This document shows, one piece after another, positions 42,737-53,153 of a stretch of 64,000 nt of DNA. This DNA is from Microbispora siamensis (GTDB lineage Bacteria; Actinomycetota; Actinomycetes; Streptosporangiales; Streptosporangiaceae), in contig NZ_BOOF01000054.1 in the NCBI RefSeq assembly GCF_016863095.1, forward strand, positions 1 through 64,000, read 5' to 3'. The notes under the pieces were generated by a model. That model was given only the letters and a program-made list of their open reading frames with translations, ran no database searches and was not told where the DNA came from. The position numbers were made by a program, and so were the translations under genes. Position 1 is the first letter of the stretch. Each line of letters starts with the position of its first letter.

Positions 42737-43747
42737 GTGTTACCGCTGTCGCCCGCGACGCCCAGTCCTGCGCCGACCGTGCCCGACCTGACCGAGGCGG
42801 CCGCGGCTGTGACGAAGGCGTGCGAGAAGAGCGAGGGCGTCTTCTGCACGGTTCTCAACAGCGCCTTCCCGGACCGGGACTTCCCGGCCTGGGTGCAGCT
42901 CGTCGCCGGCGTCGTCGACGTGCTCGTGATGCTCGTCCTGATCCTGGCCGGAGCGCTGATCATCCGGAACGTCGTGCACAGGCTGATCACCCGGCTCACC
43001 ATGCGGGCCAGCGTCGGGGTGCTGCCGGAGCGGCTGCGCGGCAAGAACGTGCTGACCAGCACGGAGGCCGCGGCGGCGATCATGACGGAGCGCCGCAGGG
43101 CGCGCGCCGAGACGATGGGCTCGGTGCTGCGGAGCCTCGCATCGGTCGTGATCCTGGGCACCGCGGCGTTGATGGTCTTCGCGAAGCTCGGGGTCGAGCT
43201 GGCGCCGCTGCTCACGAGTGTCGGCATCATCGGTGTGGCGGTCGGCTTCGGCGCCCAGGAGCTGGTCAAGGACTTCATCGCCGGCATGTTCATGCTGCTG
43301 GAGGACCAGTACGGCGTGGGCGACGTGATCGACACCGGAGTGGCCGTCGGCACGGTGGAGGCGGTCACGCTGCGCATCACCCGCCTGCGCGACGCCGACG
43401 GCAAGGTCTGGTACGTGCGCAACGGCACGATCACCCGGGTCGGCAACGAGTCGCAGGGCTGGTCGAGGGCCCTGGTGGACGTGCCGGTGCCGTACGACAG
43501 CGACGTGGCGACGGTCCGCGAACTGCTCAACGGCATCGCGCACGACCTGTGGGAGGACCCGGAGTACCGGGACACGGTCATCGTCGAGGAGCCGCAGGTC
43601 TTCGGCCTGGAGTCGGTCTCGGGCTCGTCCGTCATCTTCCGGATCAGCGCGAAGACCGTGCCCGCGCGGCACCTGGAGGTCGCCCGTGAGCTGCGCCTGC
43701 GGGTGAAGCGGGCCTTCGACGAGAAGAGCCTCACCTTCGCCGCCTGA
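42737..43747 (+). CDS. MscS-family mechanosensitive channel
   Basis: The 336-residue protein has three membrane helices (about 55-85, 130-150 and 153-180). The third, SVGIIGVAVGFGAQELVKDFIAGMFMLLEDQYGVGDVI, is the pore-lining MscS signature. A cytosolic beta domain (about 190-330) follows. It would release solutes at high membrane tension after osmotic downshock. The start is GTG with GGGGGGGATC upstream. Confidence 0.92.
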   Translation: MLPLSPATPSPAPTVPDLTEAAAAVTKACEKSEGVFCTVLNSAFPDRDFPAWVQLVAGVVDVLVMLVLILAGALIIRNVVHRLITRLTMRASVGVLPERLRGKNVLTSTEAAAAIMTERRRARAETMGSVLRSLASVVILGTAALMVFAKLGVELAPLLTSVGIIGVAVGFGAQELVKDFIAGMFMLLEDQYGVGDVIDTGVAVGTVEAVTLRITRLRDADGKVWYVRNGTITRVGNESQGWSRALVDVPVPYDSDVATVRELLNGIAHDLWEDPEYRDTVIVEEPQVFGLESVSGSSVIFRISAKTVPARHLEVARELRLRVKRAFDEKSLTFAA

Positions 43748-43750
43748 CCT

Positions 43751-43762
43751 TACCGATCGGTA
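43751..43762. promoter_or_regulatory. Perfect 12-bp palindrome TACCGATCGGTA
   Basis: It lies just after the MscS stop and 180 bp before the haemoglobin gene. It is almost identical to CTACCGAACGGTAG at 27877-27890, as if bound by the same TetR-type regulator. Confidence 0.35.
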
Positions 43763-43838
43763 GCTGACCAGTGCCCCTCCCGCCGATCTTTGCCCCGTCG
43801 CGTCGCCCAGAGCGGCACCTCGCTGCGTTGTCGTCGTC

Positions 43839-43859
43839 GCCGATAACGCTGTTATCGGC
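43839..43859. promoter_or_regulatory. 9-bp perfect inverted repeat GCCGATAAC-GCT-GTTATCGGC
   Basis: A 21-bp hairpin or operator sits between the MscS and trHbO genes, 83 bp before the haemoglobin start. It lacks a T tract, so an operator or a terminator for the MscS transcript are both possible. Confidence 0.45.
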
Positions 43860-43941
43860 TCCTCCTCCGCCTTGCGATGCACCACTCTGGACACCGCTCC
43901 GACCGGGCAAATCTCGTCGATCGCGGCACTAGGCTGAAATC

Positions 43942-44325
43942 GTGACCAGCGAGCAGACCCTGTCCTTCTACGAGGCGATCGGCGGCGAGGAGGCCTTCGA
44001 GCGGCTCGTCCGCCGGTTCTACGAGGGCGTCGCGGAAGACCCGCTGCTGCGCCCGATGTACCCCGAAGAGGATCTCACCGGGGCGGAGGAGCGGCTGCGC
44101 CTGTTCCTCATCCAATACTGGGGCGGCCCGAGGACCTACAGCGAGCAGCGCGGCCACCCCCGGCTGCGGATGCGGCACGTGCCGTTCGTCATCGACGAGG
44201 CGGCACGGGATGCCTGGCTCAGGCACATGGGCGACGCCGTGCGTTCCCTCGGCCTGCCGGCCGAGCGCGAGAAGGAACTGTGGGACTACCTCGTCTACGC
44301 CGCCCACAGCATGGTCAACGCATAA
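43942..44325 (+). CDS. glbO: Group II truncated haemoglobin (trHbO)
   Basis: The 127-residue haem protein binds O2 and NO. Residues match mycobacterial trHbO: Tyr27 (B10), Tyr40 (CD1), proximal His79 (RMRHVPF) and Trp92 (G8). The start is GTG with a weak ribosome site. It lies 30 bp before the GH13 gene in the same direction. A role in NO detoxification or O2 sensing is known for the family. Confidence 0.93.
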   Translation: MTSEQTLSFYEAIGGEEAFERLVRRFYEGVAEDPLLRPMYPEEDLTGAEERLRLFLIQYWGGPRTYSEQRGHPRLRMRHVPFVIDEAARDAWLRHMGDAVRSLGLPAEREKELWDYLVYAAHSMVNA

Positions 44326-44355
44326 GTAACGGAAACAGCGGGCAGCCCAAGACTC

Positions 44356-45906
44356 ATGGAAACAACCCCCTGGTGGCGTGATGCCGTTGTCTATGAGATC
44401 TACGTCCGCAGTTTCGCCGACGCCTCCGGCGACGGTACGGGCGACCTGGCGGGAATCCGCGACCGCCTGCCGTACCTCGCCGAGCTCGGCGTCGACGCGA
44501 TCTGGCTGACCCCCTTCTACCCCTCCCCCATGGCGGACGGCGGCTACGACGTGGCGGACTACCGCGACGTCGATCCGTTGTTCGGGTCGCTGGCCGACTT
44601 CGACGACCTGGTCGCCGACGCGCACGCGCACGGCCTGCGGCTGATGGTGGACATCGTGCCGAACCACAGCTCGTCGGCCCACCCCTGGTTCCAGAAGGCC
44701 CTGGCGTCCCCCAGGGGCTCCCAGGAGCGCGAGCGGTACATGTTCAGGGACGGCGGTCCCGAGGGCGGCGGAAGCGGCCACGGAGAGCCGAACAACTGGC
44801 TGTCGACCTTCGGGGGCCCGGCGTGGACCCAGGTGCCCGACGGGCAGTGGTACCTCCACCTGTTCGCGCCCGAGCAGCCCGACTTCAACTGGCGCAACCC
44901 GGAGGTGCGGGAGGAGTTCCTCGACATCCTGCGGTTCTGGCTCGACCGGGGGGTGGACGGCTTCCGGATCGACGTCGCGATGGGGCTGATCAAAGCGGAG
45001 GGGCTGCCCGACACCGATCCGGGCTTCACCTCGAAGTCGCCGATCTGGAGCCAGCCGGAGGTGCACGACGTCTACCGCGACTGGCGGCGGGTGCTCGACT
45101 CCTATCCCGGCACCCGGGTCGCCGTCGGCGAGGTCTGGACCGACTCGGCCGAGGACCTCGCACTGTACGTGCGGCCCGACGAGCTCCACCAGAGCTTCAA
45201 CTTCGCCTGGCTTGAGGCCCCCTGGTCGGCCACGGCCTTCCGAAAAGTCATCGACGACACCCTCAAGGCCGTCACCTCGCCGACCTGGGTGCTGTCCAAC
45301 CACGACGTCGTACGGCACGTCACCCGCTACGGCCAGGGGTCGCTCGACCCGGGGGCCGGTCTGGCCCGGGCCCGCGCGGCGTTGCTCGCCATGCTCGCCC
45401 TGCCGGGGTCGGCCTACCTGTACCAGGGCGAGGAGCTCGGGCTGCCCGAGGTCACCGACCTGCCTCCGGAGGCGCGGCAGGACCCGATCTTCGCGCGGTC
45501 GAACGGCGAGGTGCCGGGCCGCGACGGCTGCCGGGTGCCGCTGCCCTGGTCGGGCACCGAGCCGCCGTACGGCTTCGGGCCCGGCGGGTCGTGGCTGCCG
45601 CAGCCGACGGACTGGGCGGACCTCACGGCCGAACGGCAGGCGGCCGACCCGTCCTCGACGCTGTGGTTCTACCGCCGGGTGCTGCAGGCGCGCCGGGAGC
45701 TGCGTGGCACGCTGCCCGACGCGATCACCTGGCTGGAGTCGCCGGAGGAGACGCTGTTCTTCCAGCGGGGCCGGCTGATCTGCGTGATCAACTGCGGTGA
45801 GGGCGCGGTCGCGCTCCCGCCCCACGACCAGGTGCTGGTCACCAGCGGCCCGCTCGACGGCACCGACCTTCCCGCCGACACCGCGGCCTGGCTGCTCACC
45901 GGCTGA
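44356..45906 (+). CDS. GH13 family alpha-glucosidase
   Basis: The 516-residue enzyme hydrolyses alpha-glucosidic bonds of malto- or isomalto-oligosaccharides. The nucleophile is Asp206 (GFRIDVAMG), the acid/base Glu259 (VGEVWTD) and the third acid Asp317 (LSNHDVVRH). The N-terminus WWRDAVVYEIYVRSFADASGDGTGDLAGI is typical of GH13 subfamilies 23/30. It has no signal peptide, so it is cytosolic. It follows trHbO by 30 bp. A terminator follows. Confidence 0.93.
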   Translation: METTPWWRDAVVYEIYVRSFADASGDGTGDLAGIRDRLPYLAELGVDAIWLTPFYPSPMADGGYDVADYRDVDPLFGSLADFDDLVADAHAHGLRLMVDIVPNHSSSAHPWFQKALASPRGSQERERYMFRDGGPEGGGSGHGEPNNWLSTFGGPAWTQVPDGQWYLHLFAPEQPDFNWRNPEVREEFLDILRFWLDRGVDGFRIDVAMGLIKAEGLPDTDPGFTSKSPIWSQPEVHDVYRDWRRVLDSYPGTRVAVGEVWTDSAEDLALYVRPDELHQSFNFAWLEAPWSATAFRKVIDDTLKAVTSPTWVLSNHDVVRHVTRYGQGSLDPGAGLARARAALLAMLALPGSAYLYQGEELGLPEVTDLPPEARQDPIFARSNGEVPGRDGCRVPLPWSGTEPPYGFGPGGSWLPQPTDWADLTAERQAADPSSTLWFYRRVLQARRELRGTLPDAITWLESPEETLFFQRGRLICVINCGEGAVALPPHDQVLVTSGPLDGTDLPADTAAWLLTG

Positions 45907-45921
45907 CCTCGCCCGTCTCCG

Positions 45922-45955
45922 GACCGGCCGCAGGATCGCGCCGTCGCGGCCGGTC
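45922..45955. terminator. Convergent terminator between GH13 and thioesterase genes
   Basis: GACCGGCCGC (45922-45931) pairs with GCGGCCGGTC (45946-45955), with a 14-nt loop. It serves both directions; the minus-strand gene ends inside it. Confidence 0.65.
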
Positions 45956-46388
45956 AGGGAGCGGCGGAGAAGCGCTTGAGGTACGCGAGCTCGTCCTCGT
46001 CGAGCCTGCGGGGGCGGGCGGCCGCCGCGTCGTAGGCGACCATGACCGTGCGCGCCTCGACGTAGAGCGTCTCGTCGTCGCGGATCTCGTACGCGAGGGT
46101 GAACCGGACCCTGGAGATCTCGGTGACCCACACCTCGACGCGGACGGGATCGGCGCGGAAGGTCAGGGGCCGCCGGTAGTCGATCTCGTGCCGGGCGACC
46201 ACCAGGTCCTGCCGGCGGCCGGCGGTCTCACGCGGCCGCTCCCACAGCATGGACACCCGCGCGTCCTCGAGGTAGTCGAGGAACCGGACGTTGTTGACGT
46301 GGCCGAAGCTGTCGATGTCGGCGAAGCGCACCTTGCGCTCGAAGACGAAGCGGGTCAGCTGCTCTGGAGGATGGCGTAGCTCGGTCAC
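45954..46388 (-). CDS. Acyl-CoA thioesterase (4HBT hot-dog fold)
   Basis: The 144-residue protein of the 4-hydroxybenzoyl-CoA thioesterase family has the catalytic Asp in KVRFADIDSFGHVNNVRFLDYLEDAR (about residue 24). The substrate is unknown. The start is GTG. The gene lies 70 bp downstream of ettA on the same strand, with a strong terminator between. Confidence 0.9.
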   Translation of the reverse strand: MTELRHPPEQLTRFVFERKVRFADIDSFGHVNNVRFLDYLEDARVSMLWERPRETAGRRQDLVVARHEIDYRRPLTFRADPVRVEVWVTEISRVRFTLAYEIRDDETLYVEARTVMVAYDAAAARPRRLDEDELAYLKRFSAAP

Positions 46389-46401
46389 CGGTCAAACCTA
46401 A

Positions 46402-46442
46402 CGGGCCCCGTCCCCCGCTCGGCGGCGGGGGCACGGGGCCCG
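46402..46442 (-). terminator. Strong terminator of ettA
   Basis: An outer 10-bp stem (46402-46411 with 46433-46442) continues into a 7-bp inner stem (46412-46418 with 46425-46431) with one bulged base. It lies 16 bp after the ettA stop. Confidence 0.85.
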
Positions 46443-46458
46443 CGGAAGTGAACTCGGC

Positions 46459-48123
<1,665 letters not shown>

Positions 48124-48133
48124 ACCTTCAAGC

Positions 48134-49435
48134 CTAGGGGATCGCACCGGCAGCGCCGTCCGCGCTGCGGGGAGGTGGGGCCACTGGGGCGGCTGGGAGG
48201 CAAACCCTGTCCCTGCCGAGCTCTTTCGCACGGTAGAGGGCGAGGTCGGCGGCGGCCAGCAACTCGATCAGGTCCTCGCCGTGAACGTTCATGATGGCCA
48301 CGCCGGCCGACACCGTGACCGTGATCGTCGCCTGCTCCGCGGGGACCACCATCCGGCCCACCCGGGTGCGCAGCCGCTCGGCCACCCGCCTCGCCTCGTG
48401 CACGTCGGCGCCGGGCAGCAGCACGACGAACTCCTCGCCGCCGAAGCGTCCCACCACGTCGTACTCGCGCAGTTGCGTACGGAGGGTGGCCGCCACCTGG
48501 GCGAGGACCTGGTCGCCCACCAGGTGGCCGTAGGTGTCGTTGACCTTCTTGAAGTGGTCGATGTCCACCAGGACCAGCGCGAGGGCGTCCCCGGTCCGCT
48601 GGGCCCTGACGATTTCGGTGTCCGCTTCCCGCTGCCAGGCGGCCGCGTTCAGCAGGCCCGTCTTCGGGTCCGTACGGGCCGCGGCCTGGAGCTGGGCGTG
48701 CAGCAGGCTCCGCTGGAGCAGCACGACGGGCGGCAGCACGAGCAGCAGCAGCGCCAGGTTGAGGCCGCAGACGACCGCGACGAGCACGCCGAGGCAGAGC
48801 TCGACCGCGTCGAGCAGGACGCGTTCGCGGTCCCACAGGACCTCGCCCCAGCGGCCCTCCGGGTCGGACGCGTGCGCCGCGACCGCGATCAACGCGGTGT
48901 TGAGCACCGTGAACAGCACCGCGCAGGCCGCCGCGATCGCGATCGGCCCGCCCTCTCCCGCCGACAGGTGCGCGGGGACGGAAACCGAGCGATGGAAGAC
49001 GGCCGAGGCGGAGGCCGCCGCGAGCCCGATCGCCGCCGCGCTGAACACGCGGCGATACAGCACAGTCGCCCGCACCCTGAGCTGCAGCAGGATCTGCATC
49101 GGTATGGGCGCGAGCAGGGCGTAGACCGGCGGAAGCAGGAACGCCACCGGCAGCCACCAGGCGGACAGCAGGTCACGGGACACACCGGCGGGCATGCCGA
49201 GGCGGCGGGTCGCCTCGATGCACACCGCACCGCACGCGGTGAGCGCCCCGAACATGGCGACGTGGTGAGCGTGGAACGCGGTCGACTTCGCCAGAACCGC
49301 GATCAGGACCGCGTCGAACACCACGATCGCGCACACGTAGGACACGAGGGCGGGCGGCTGGGCCAGCAGCGGCCAGCGACTTCGCGAGCAGATCGCGCTT
49401 CGCGGCCTGGCCGAGGTCTGACCGGTTGCCGTCAT
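48134..49435 (-). CDS. Membrane GGDEF diguanylate cyclase
   Basis: The 433-residue protein has about six to eight membrane helices (roughly 27-250), then a GGDEF domain (about 255-415). The domain has RTDPKTGLLNAAAW, VDIDHFKKVNDTYGH and the active GGEEF signature (RFGGEEFVVLLPG). It would make c-di-GMP, a development regulator in actinomycetes. There is no EAL domain. ATG at 49435 is chosen; an ATG at 49474 is possible. It lies just upstream of ettA on the same strand (10 bp). Confidence 0.9.
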   Translation of the reverse strand: MTATGQTSARPRSAICSRSRWPLLAQPPALVSYVCAIVVFDAVLIAVLAKSTAFHAHHVAMFGALTACGAVCIEATRRLGMPAGVSRDLLSAWWLPVAFLLPPVYALLAPIPMQILLQLRVRATVLYRRVFSAAAIGLAAASASAVFHRSVSVPAHLSAGEGGPIAIAAACAVLFTVLNTALIAVAAHASDPEGRWGEVLWDRERVLLDAVELCLGVLVAVVCGLNLALLLLVLPPVVLLQRSLLHAQLQAAARTDPKTGLLNAAAWQREADTEIVRAQRTGDALALVLVDIDHFKKVNDTYGHLVGDQVLAQVAATLRTQLREYDVVGRFGGEEFVVLLPGADVHEARRVAERLRTRVGRMVVPAEQATITVTVSAGVAIMNVHGEDLIELLAAADLALYRAKELGRDRVCLPAAPVAPPPRSADGAAGAIP

Positions 49436-49668
49436 CCCGCCCCCCAGTAGCCGAGCCCAGTAGCCGAAGCCCATCTCACGATGAGTAACACAATAATTGC
49501 GGAGGGTGCGATGCGCGACGGGAACCACTACCTTGGCACGATGGCCATCTGCATCTGATGGGCTAAGGGGGCTTCTGCGGCGGTTTGCCCGACCCGGGAT
49601 TCGCGCTGCTCCGGCCGGGGCCGTGGTGCCTTCCAGGGCGGCGAGCAGGCCGGCTCCACCCGCCGGTG

Positions 49669-50262
49669 CTATGGGGTGCGGGGAAGCGGCGGCAGCGGCA
49701 GGGGCAGACCAGGCAGGCCGTCGATGCTGGTCGCGACGTGCTCCTTCTTGTGGAAATACGCGTCGAGCGACTCATCGGTCTCGCGTTCGAAACGCGACCC
49801 GTGCAGCGGGCGGTCCCCTTCATAGGTCATGAACGGGACGGCGTACCCGCACGTGTCACGGATCTTCTCGGCGGTCACGACGATGATCGCGCGCAGCCCG
49901 TGCCGGCTCGGGTCGATGTCCGGGAAGTGGCGCATCAGGCCGGCCCACCGTGGATCGTCGCGGAAGACCGGCTCTCCGCGACCGTGCACCCGCACGATGT
50001 TGGGAGGGCCGTCGAAGGCGCACCACATCAGGGTGATGCGGCCGTTCTCGCGCAGATGGGCGATCGTCTCGGCGTTGCTGCCGGCGAAGTCGAGGTAGGC
50101 CACGGTGAGCTCGTCGAGCACGGCGAACGATCCGCTCAGGCCCTTGGGCGAGAGGTTGACTGTGCCCTCGCCGTCCAGCGGCGCCGTCGCGGTGAAGAAG
50201 ATGTGCTGCGCCTCGATGAAGGCGCGCAGTCTCCCGTCTATCCGCTCATAGCTCTTCCCCAT
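49669..50262 (-). CDS. Pyridoxamine 5'-phosphate oxidase family protein
   Basis: The 197-residue split-beta-barrel flavoprotein-like protein has TAPLDGEGTVNLSPKGLSGSF at the N-terminus, a WCAFDGPPNIVRVHGRGEPVF strand pair and a DTCGYAVPFMTYEGDR end. It is of the general-stress or F420/FMN-binding type rather than PdxH itself. The cofactor is not evident from sequence. It has no operon partner. Confidence 0.87.
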   Translation of the reverse strand: MGKSYERIDGRLRAFIEAQHIFFTATAPLDGEGTVNLSPKGLSGSFAVLDELTVAYLDFAGSNAETIAHLRENGRITLMWCAFDGPPNIVRVHGRGEPVFRDDPRWAGLMRHFPDIDPSRHGLRAIIVVTAEKIRDTCGYAVPFMTYEGDRPLHGSRFERETDESLDAYFHKKEHVATSIDGLPGLPLPLPPLPRTP

Positions 50263-50549
50263 GAGCCGATTATGACCGGGGTGATCCGGTTGGCCAGGAG
50301 CGGGGATGGCGCAGCCGGAGCGGCCCGCGGTGACCTGCGGATGGCGTCCGCAGGCAGCGGGCCCGACGACGGCTCTGCCCTTTGGCCCGCTGGGTCGCGG
50401 CGGGCCAAAGAAGCGAACATCTCAGCGGCGACCACCTCCAGCCGCCGCCGGACACGCGCGAGTTCCCCGGGGATCACGCCTATCGCGCTACTCCCTGCCT
50501 GTCGCTGCCTGAACCGACCGGACGCACACGGCCGACCTGCGAGACACTG

Positions 50550-51305
50550 CTACGCCGCCAGTGCGGGTGGGAGCCAGGCGGCCTCGGCGCTTTCCCGCGC
50601 GCCGCGCTCCGGGCCCGTCGCCCCGTCCAGCGCGCCGTCCGTCGCGCTTTCCTCCGTGCCGGTCTCCCCTGTGCCGGTGTCCCCCGTGCCGGCGGCCGGC
50701 GATGTCGCGTCGCCCTGCCAGGCTCCGTCGGCGTGGTGGGCGCCGGCGGTTCCCCGCGTTCCGGCCGCCGCCAAGGCCGTGCCATTCGTGCTCCGTTCGC
50801 CGACGAGGGCGTCGAACGCCTCGTCGCCGCCTCCGTCGACGACGGGCGCCGCGCCGAGGGCGGCGGGACCGGTCAGCTCCCACTCCCGCGTCGCGTCCTC
50901 CATCGCATGGCGCTCGTCGTCGCTCGGCGCGCCCGCCGAGTAGGCCCGGATCGGCTTCTCGAACGTGGCGATGCCCCACTTCAGGTCATGGCCCACCGAA
51001 CTGGCCTCGATCTCCGCCCAGAACCGCTGCTCGCCGTCGCGCTCGAACTGCTTGATCCGCAGCTTGCCGTACACCACGACCGGGTGGCCCTTGCGGATCG
51101 ACTGCTGCACGTTGTCCGCCAGGCCCCGGTAGCAGCGCACGGTGTAGTAGGTGGTGTCCCTGGTCTGCCAGGTGTTGGTCTGCTGATCGAGGACGCGCCT
51201 GTTGACGGCCATCCGCATCGAGGTGACACGCGAGCCGTCGCGGAACTGGTACTGCCGGGGGTCGTCGGTGACGTTCCCGCTCAGCGTGACGTAGATGTCG
51301 TTCAT
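50550..51305 (-). CDS. ssb: Single-stranded DNA-binding protein (SsbB-like paralogue)
   Basis: The 251-residue protein has an N-terminal OB fold (1-115, NDIYVTLSGNVTDDPRQYQFRDGSRVTSMRMAVNRR and the VYGKLRIKQFERDGEQRFWAEI strand pair). A long low-complexity Ala/Gly/Thr tail follows, ending ALAA. The acidic tip (DDDIPF type) of a main SSB is missing, so it looks like a secondary SSB such as the SsbB used in chromosome segregation during sporulation in Streptomyces. Two DnaA-box-like sites lie about 90-115 bp upstream. Confidence 0.88.
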   Translation of the reverse strand: MNDIYVTLSGNVTDDPRQYQFRDGSRVTSMRMAVNRRVLDQQTNTWQTRDTTYYTVRCYRGLADNVQQSIRKGHPVVVYGKLRIKQFERDGEQRFWAEIEASSVGHDLKWGIATFEKPIRAYSAGAPSDDERHAMEDATREWELTGPAALGAAPVVDGGGDEAFDALVGERSTNGTALAAAGTRGTAGAHHADGAWQGDATSPAAGTGDTGTGETGTEESATDGALDGATGPERGARESAEAAWLPPALAA

Positions 51306-51393
51306 CGAAGTGCCTCCCCGGCCCGGTCACTCGCCGGGCTCGGGGGACACACTGGCCGCGCCCCCCACCGCCGCACGGGCCAGAAACCCGTTC

Positions 51394-51420
51394 TGTGGAC
51401 GAAGCCGCGCCTGTGGACAA
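51394..51420. promoter_or_regulatory. Pair of DnaA-box-like sites upstream of ssb
   Basis: TGTGGACAA (51412-51420) is a perfect complement of the TTGTCCACA DnaA box, and TGTGGACGA (51394-51402) matches at 8 of 9. They start 18 bp apart, between the ssb paralogue and the GTPase gene. This may link ssb expression to DnaA, or be chance. Confidence 0.45.
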
Positions 51421-51463
51421 CGCTTCCGGCTCGTGCACGCAGCCGCCGGGCGAGGGCAGGCGG

Positions 51464-53095
51464 TCAGCGCCGGGCGGCCGCCATCGCGCCGAAGAACTCG
51501 TTGTAGCGGTTCAGCTCGCGCTCGACCGGCTGGACGACCATGTCCTGCGCCAGGACGCCCACGCGACGTCTCATGTCGTGCTCCAGCCGGTCGCGTTCCT
51601 TGCCCGCGGCGAGCACCACGAAGTTCCTGCTCGCCATGGCTGAGAACAGGCCGAGCCCGAGGACGCTGATCATCATCAGCCCCACCCAGGGCAGCACGGC
51701 CACGTCACCGAGGACCTCGGCCGGCGGACGGCCCGCCTTGAACACGCCGTACGCGAGGATCGCGCCCGCCCAGGCGAGGCTCGCGACGAACATGACCACC
51801 AGGAGGTACTGCCAGATCTTCAGCAGCCACCACCAGGCGGGCACCCGGTCGAGCGGCGGAGCCACCTCCGACAGCTCCTCCGACAGCGCCTCGGGAAGCT
51901 CGTCCGCCCGCGAGCGGGCCGCCTCGCGCACGCCGTCGCGCCACACTTCGGGCATGCCTCCCGTCAGCCCGTCGGCGAGCGCCTGCACCGCGTTGTCCAC
52001 CTCGGCTGGCTGGGCGGTGACGGCACTCGCGACCAGGCCGCGGACGTCGTCCTTCACGGCCCCCAGGCGCAGGCTCTTGAGCGGGTCGGGCCGCAGCCGC
52101 GCCGCCCAGCGCGCGTACGGCCAGCCGACCCAGTCGCCGGACCGGACGGCGTACACGTTCTCGAGGGCCTCGCCCAGCGCGGAGACGCCGATCGCGTCGC
52201 ACAGCGCGTCGACCAGCCCGGCACGCCGCGCGCCGTCCACTGTGGGCTCGACCCGCAGCAGCTCCGGCACGTCCTTCACCAGGCGCAGCACCAGCCGGTC
52301 GAGGTCGGCCTCCAGGCGCTGGTAGGCCGCACGCCGGGCGGCCACGGACTCGGCCAGCACGGCCTTCAGGCTGTCCACGCCCTTGCCGGTGGTGGCGGAC
52401 GTCGCGACCACCCGGGGGTGGGTGACGCCCTCACGCCGGAGAAGATCCTCCAGGTCGGCCACGCACTCCGCCTGCTCCTCCGGAGTGAGCCGGTCGGACT
52501 GGTTCAGCACGAAGACCGTCACCGCGTCGTGCCCGGTGAGCTCGGTCACGTAACGCCGGTGCACCGAGGCGTCGGCGTACTTCTGCGGGTCGAGCACCCA
52601 CACGATGAGGTCGGCCACCTGGATCAGCCGGTGGGCCTCGTGGTCGGTGAGCGCGCGGATCGAGTCGTGGTCGGGCAGGTCGAGCAGGATCAGCCCGTGC
52701 AACTGGCTCTCGCCCTTGTCGAGGGCGCTGGCGCGGGCGAACCGGTGCCGCCACTGGATCTGCAGCCAGTCGAGCAGCGGGCCCGCGCCGTCGATGCCCC
52801 ACACGCAGGCGTGGGTGCGCGCCGTGGTCGGCCTGCGTACGCCGATGGGCGAGAGCTCCAGCCCGGAGACGGCGTTGAACAGGGACGACTTCCCGCTGCC
52901 CGTGCCACCGGCGAGCGCGACGACCGTGTGGTCGGACGACAGCTTGAGCCGGTCGCCCGCGCGTAGCAGGAGCTGGGCGGCCTCCGTGAGCAGAGCCGGG
53001 TCGAGCCGCCCCTGTCCCAGCTCGACGATCTTGGCCAGGGCGGCGAGCCTGGAGCCGAGCCCGTGCTGGGTTTCGGCGGTGCTGACAGCCGTCAT
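51464..53095 (-). CDS. Membrane dynamin/Era-like GTPase
   Basis: The 543-residue GTPase has a P-loop at 63-70 (GGTGSGKS), a G2 in RRPTTART, a G3 variant LLDLPDHDS and a G4-like NQSD. Helical middle regions follow. Two membrane helices lie at about 430-490 (YLLVVMFVASLAWAGAILAYGVF and LPWVGLMMISVLGLGLFSAM), with a final coiled segment. It resembles dynamin-like pairs used in membrane remodelling or septation. It follows the other GTPase by 58 bp; they probably work together as a heteromer. Confidence 0.86.
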   Translation of the reverse strand: MTAVSTAETQHGLGSRLAALAKIVELGQGRLDPALLTEAAQLLLRAGDRLKLSSDHTVVALAGGTGSGKSSLFNAVSGLELSPIGVRRPTTARTHACVWGIDGAGPLLDWLQIQWRHRFARASALDKGESQLHGLILLDLPDHDSIRALTDHEAHRLIQVADLIVWVLDPQKYADASVHRRYVTELTGHDAVTVFVLNQSDRLTPEEQAECVADLEDLLRREGVTHPRVVATSATTGKGVDSLKAVLAESVAARRAAYQRLEADLDRLVLRLVKDVPELLRVEPTVDGARRAGLVDALCDAIGVSALGEALENVYAVRSGDWVGWPYARWAARLRPDPLKSLRLGAVKDDVRGLVASAVTAQPAEVDNAVQALADGLTGGMPEVWRDGVREAARSRADELPEALSEELSEVAPPLDRVPAWWWLLKIWQYLLVVMFVASLAWAGAILAYGVFKAGRPPAEVLGDVAVLPWVGLMMISVLGLGLFSAMASRNFVVLAAGKERDRLEHDMRRRVGVLAQDMVVQPVERELNRYNEFFGAMAAARR

Positions 53096-53153
53096 GGATT
53101 CCTCACCGTTGTGCCGGAGGCGTACCCGGGCGTGATCTGCCGGATCGACTCCG

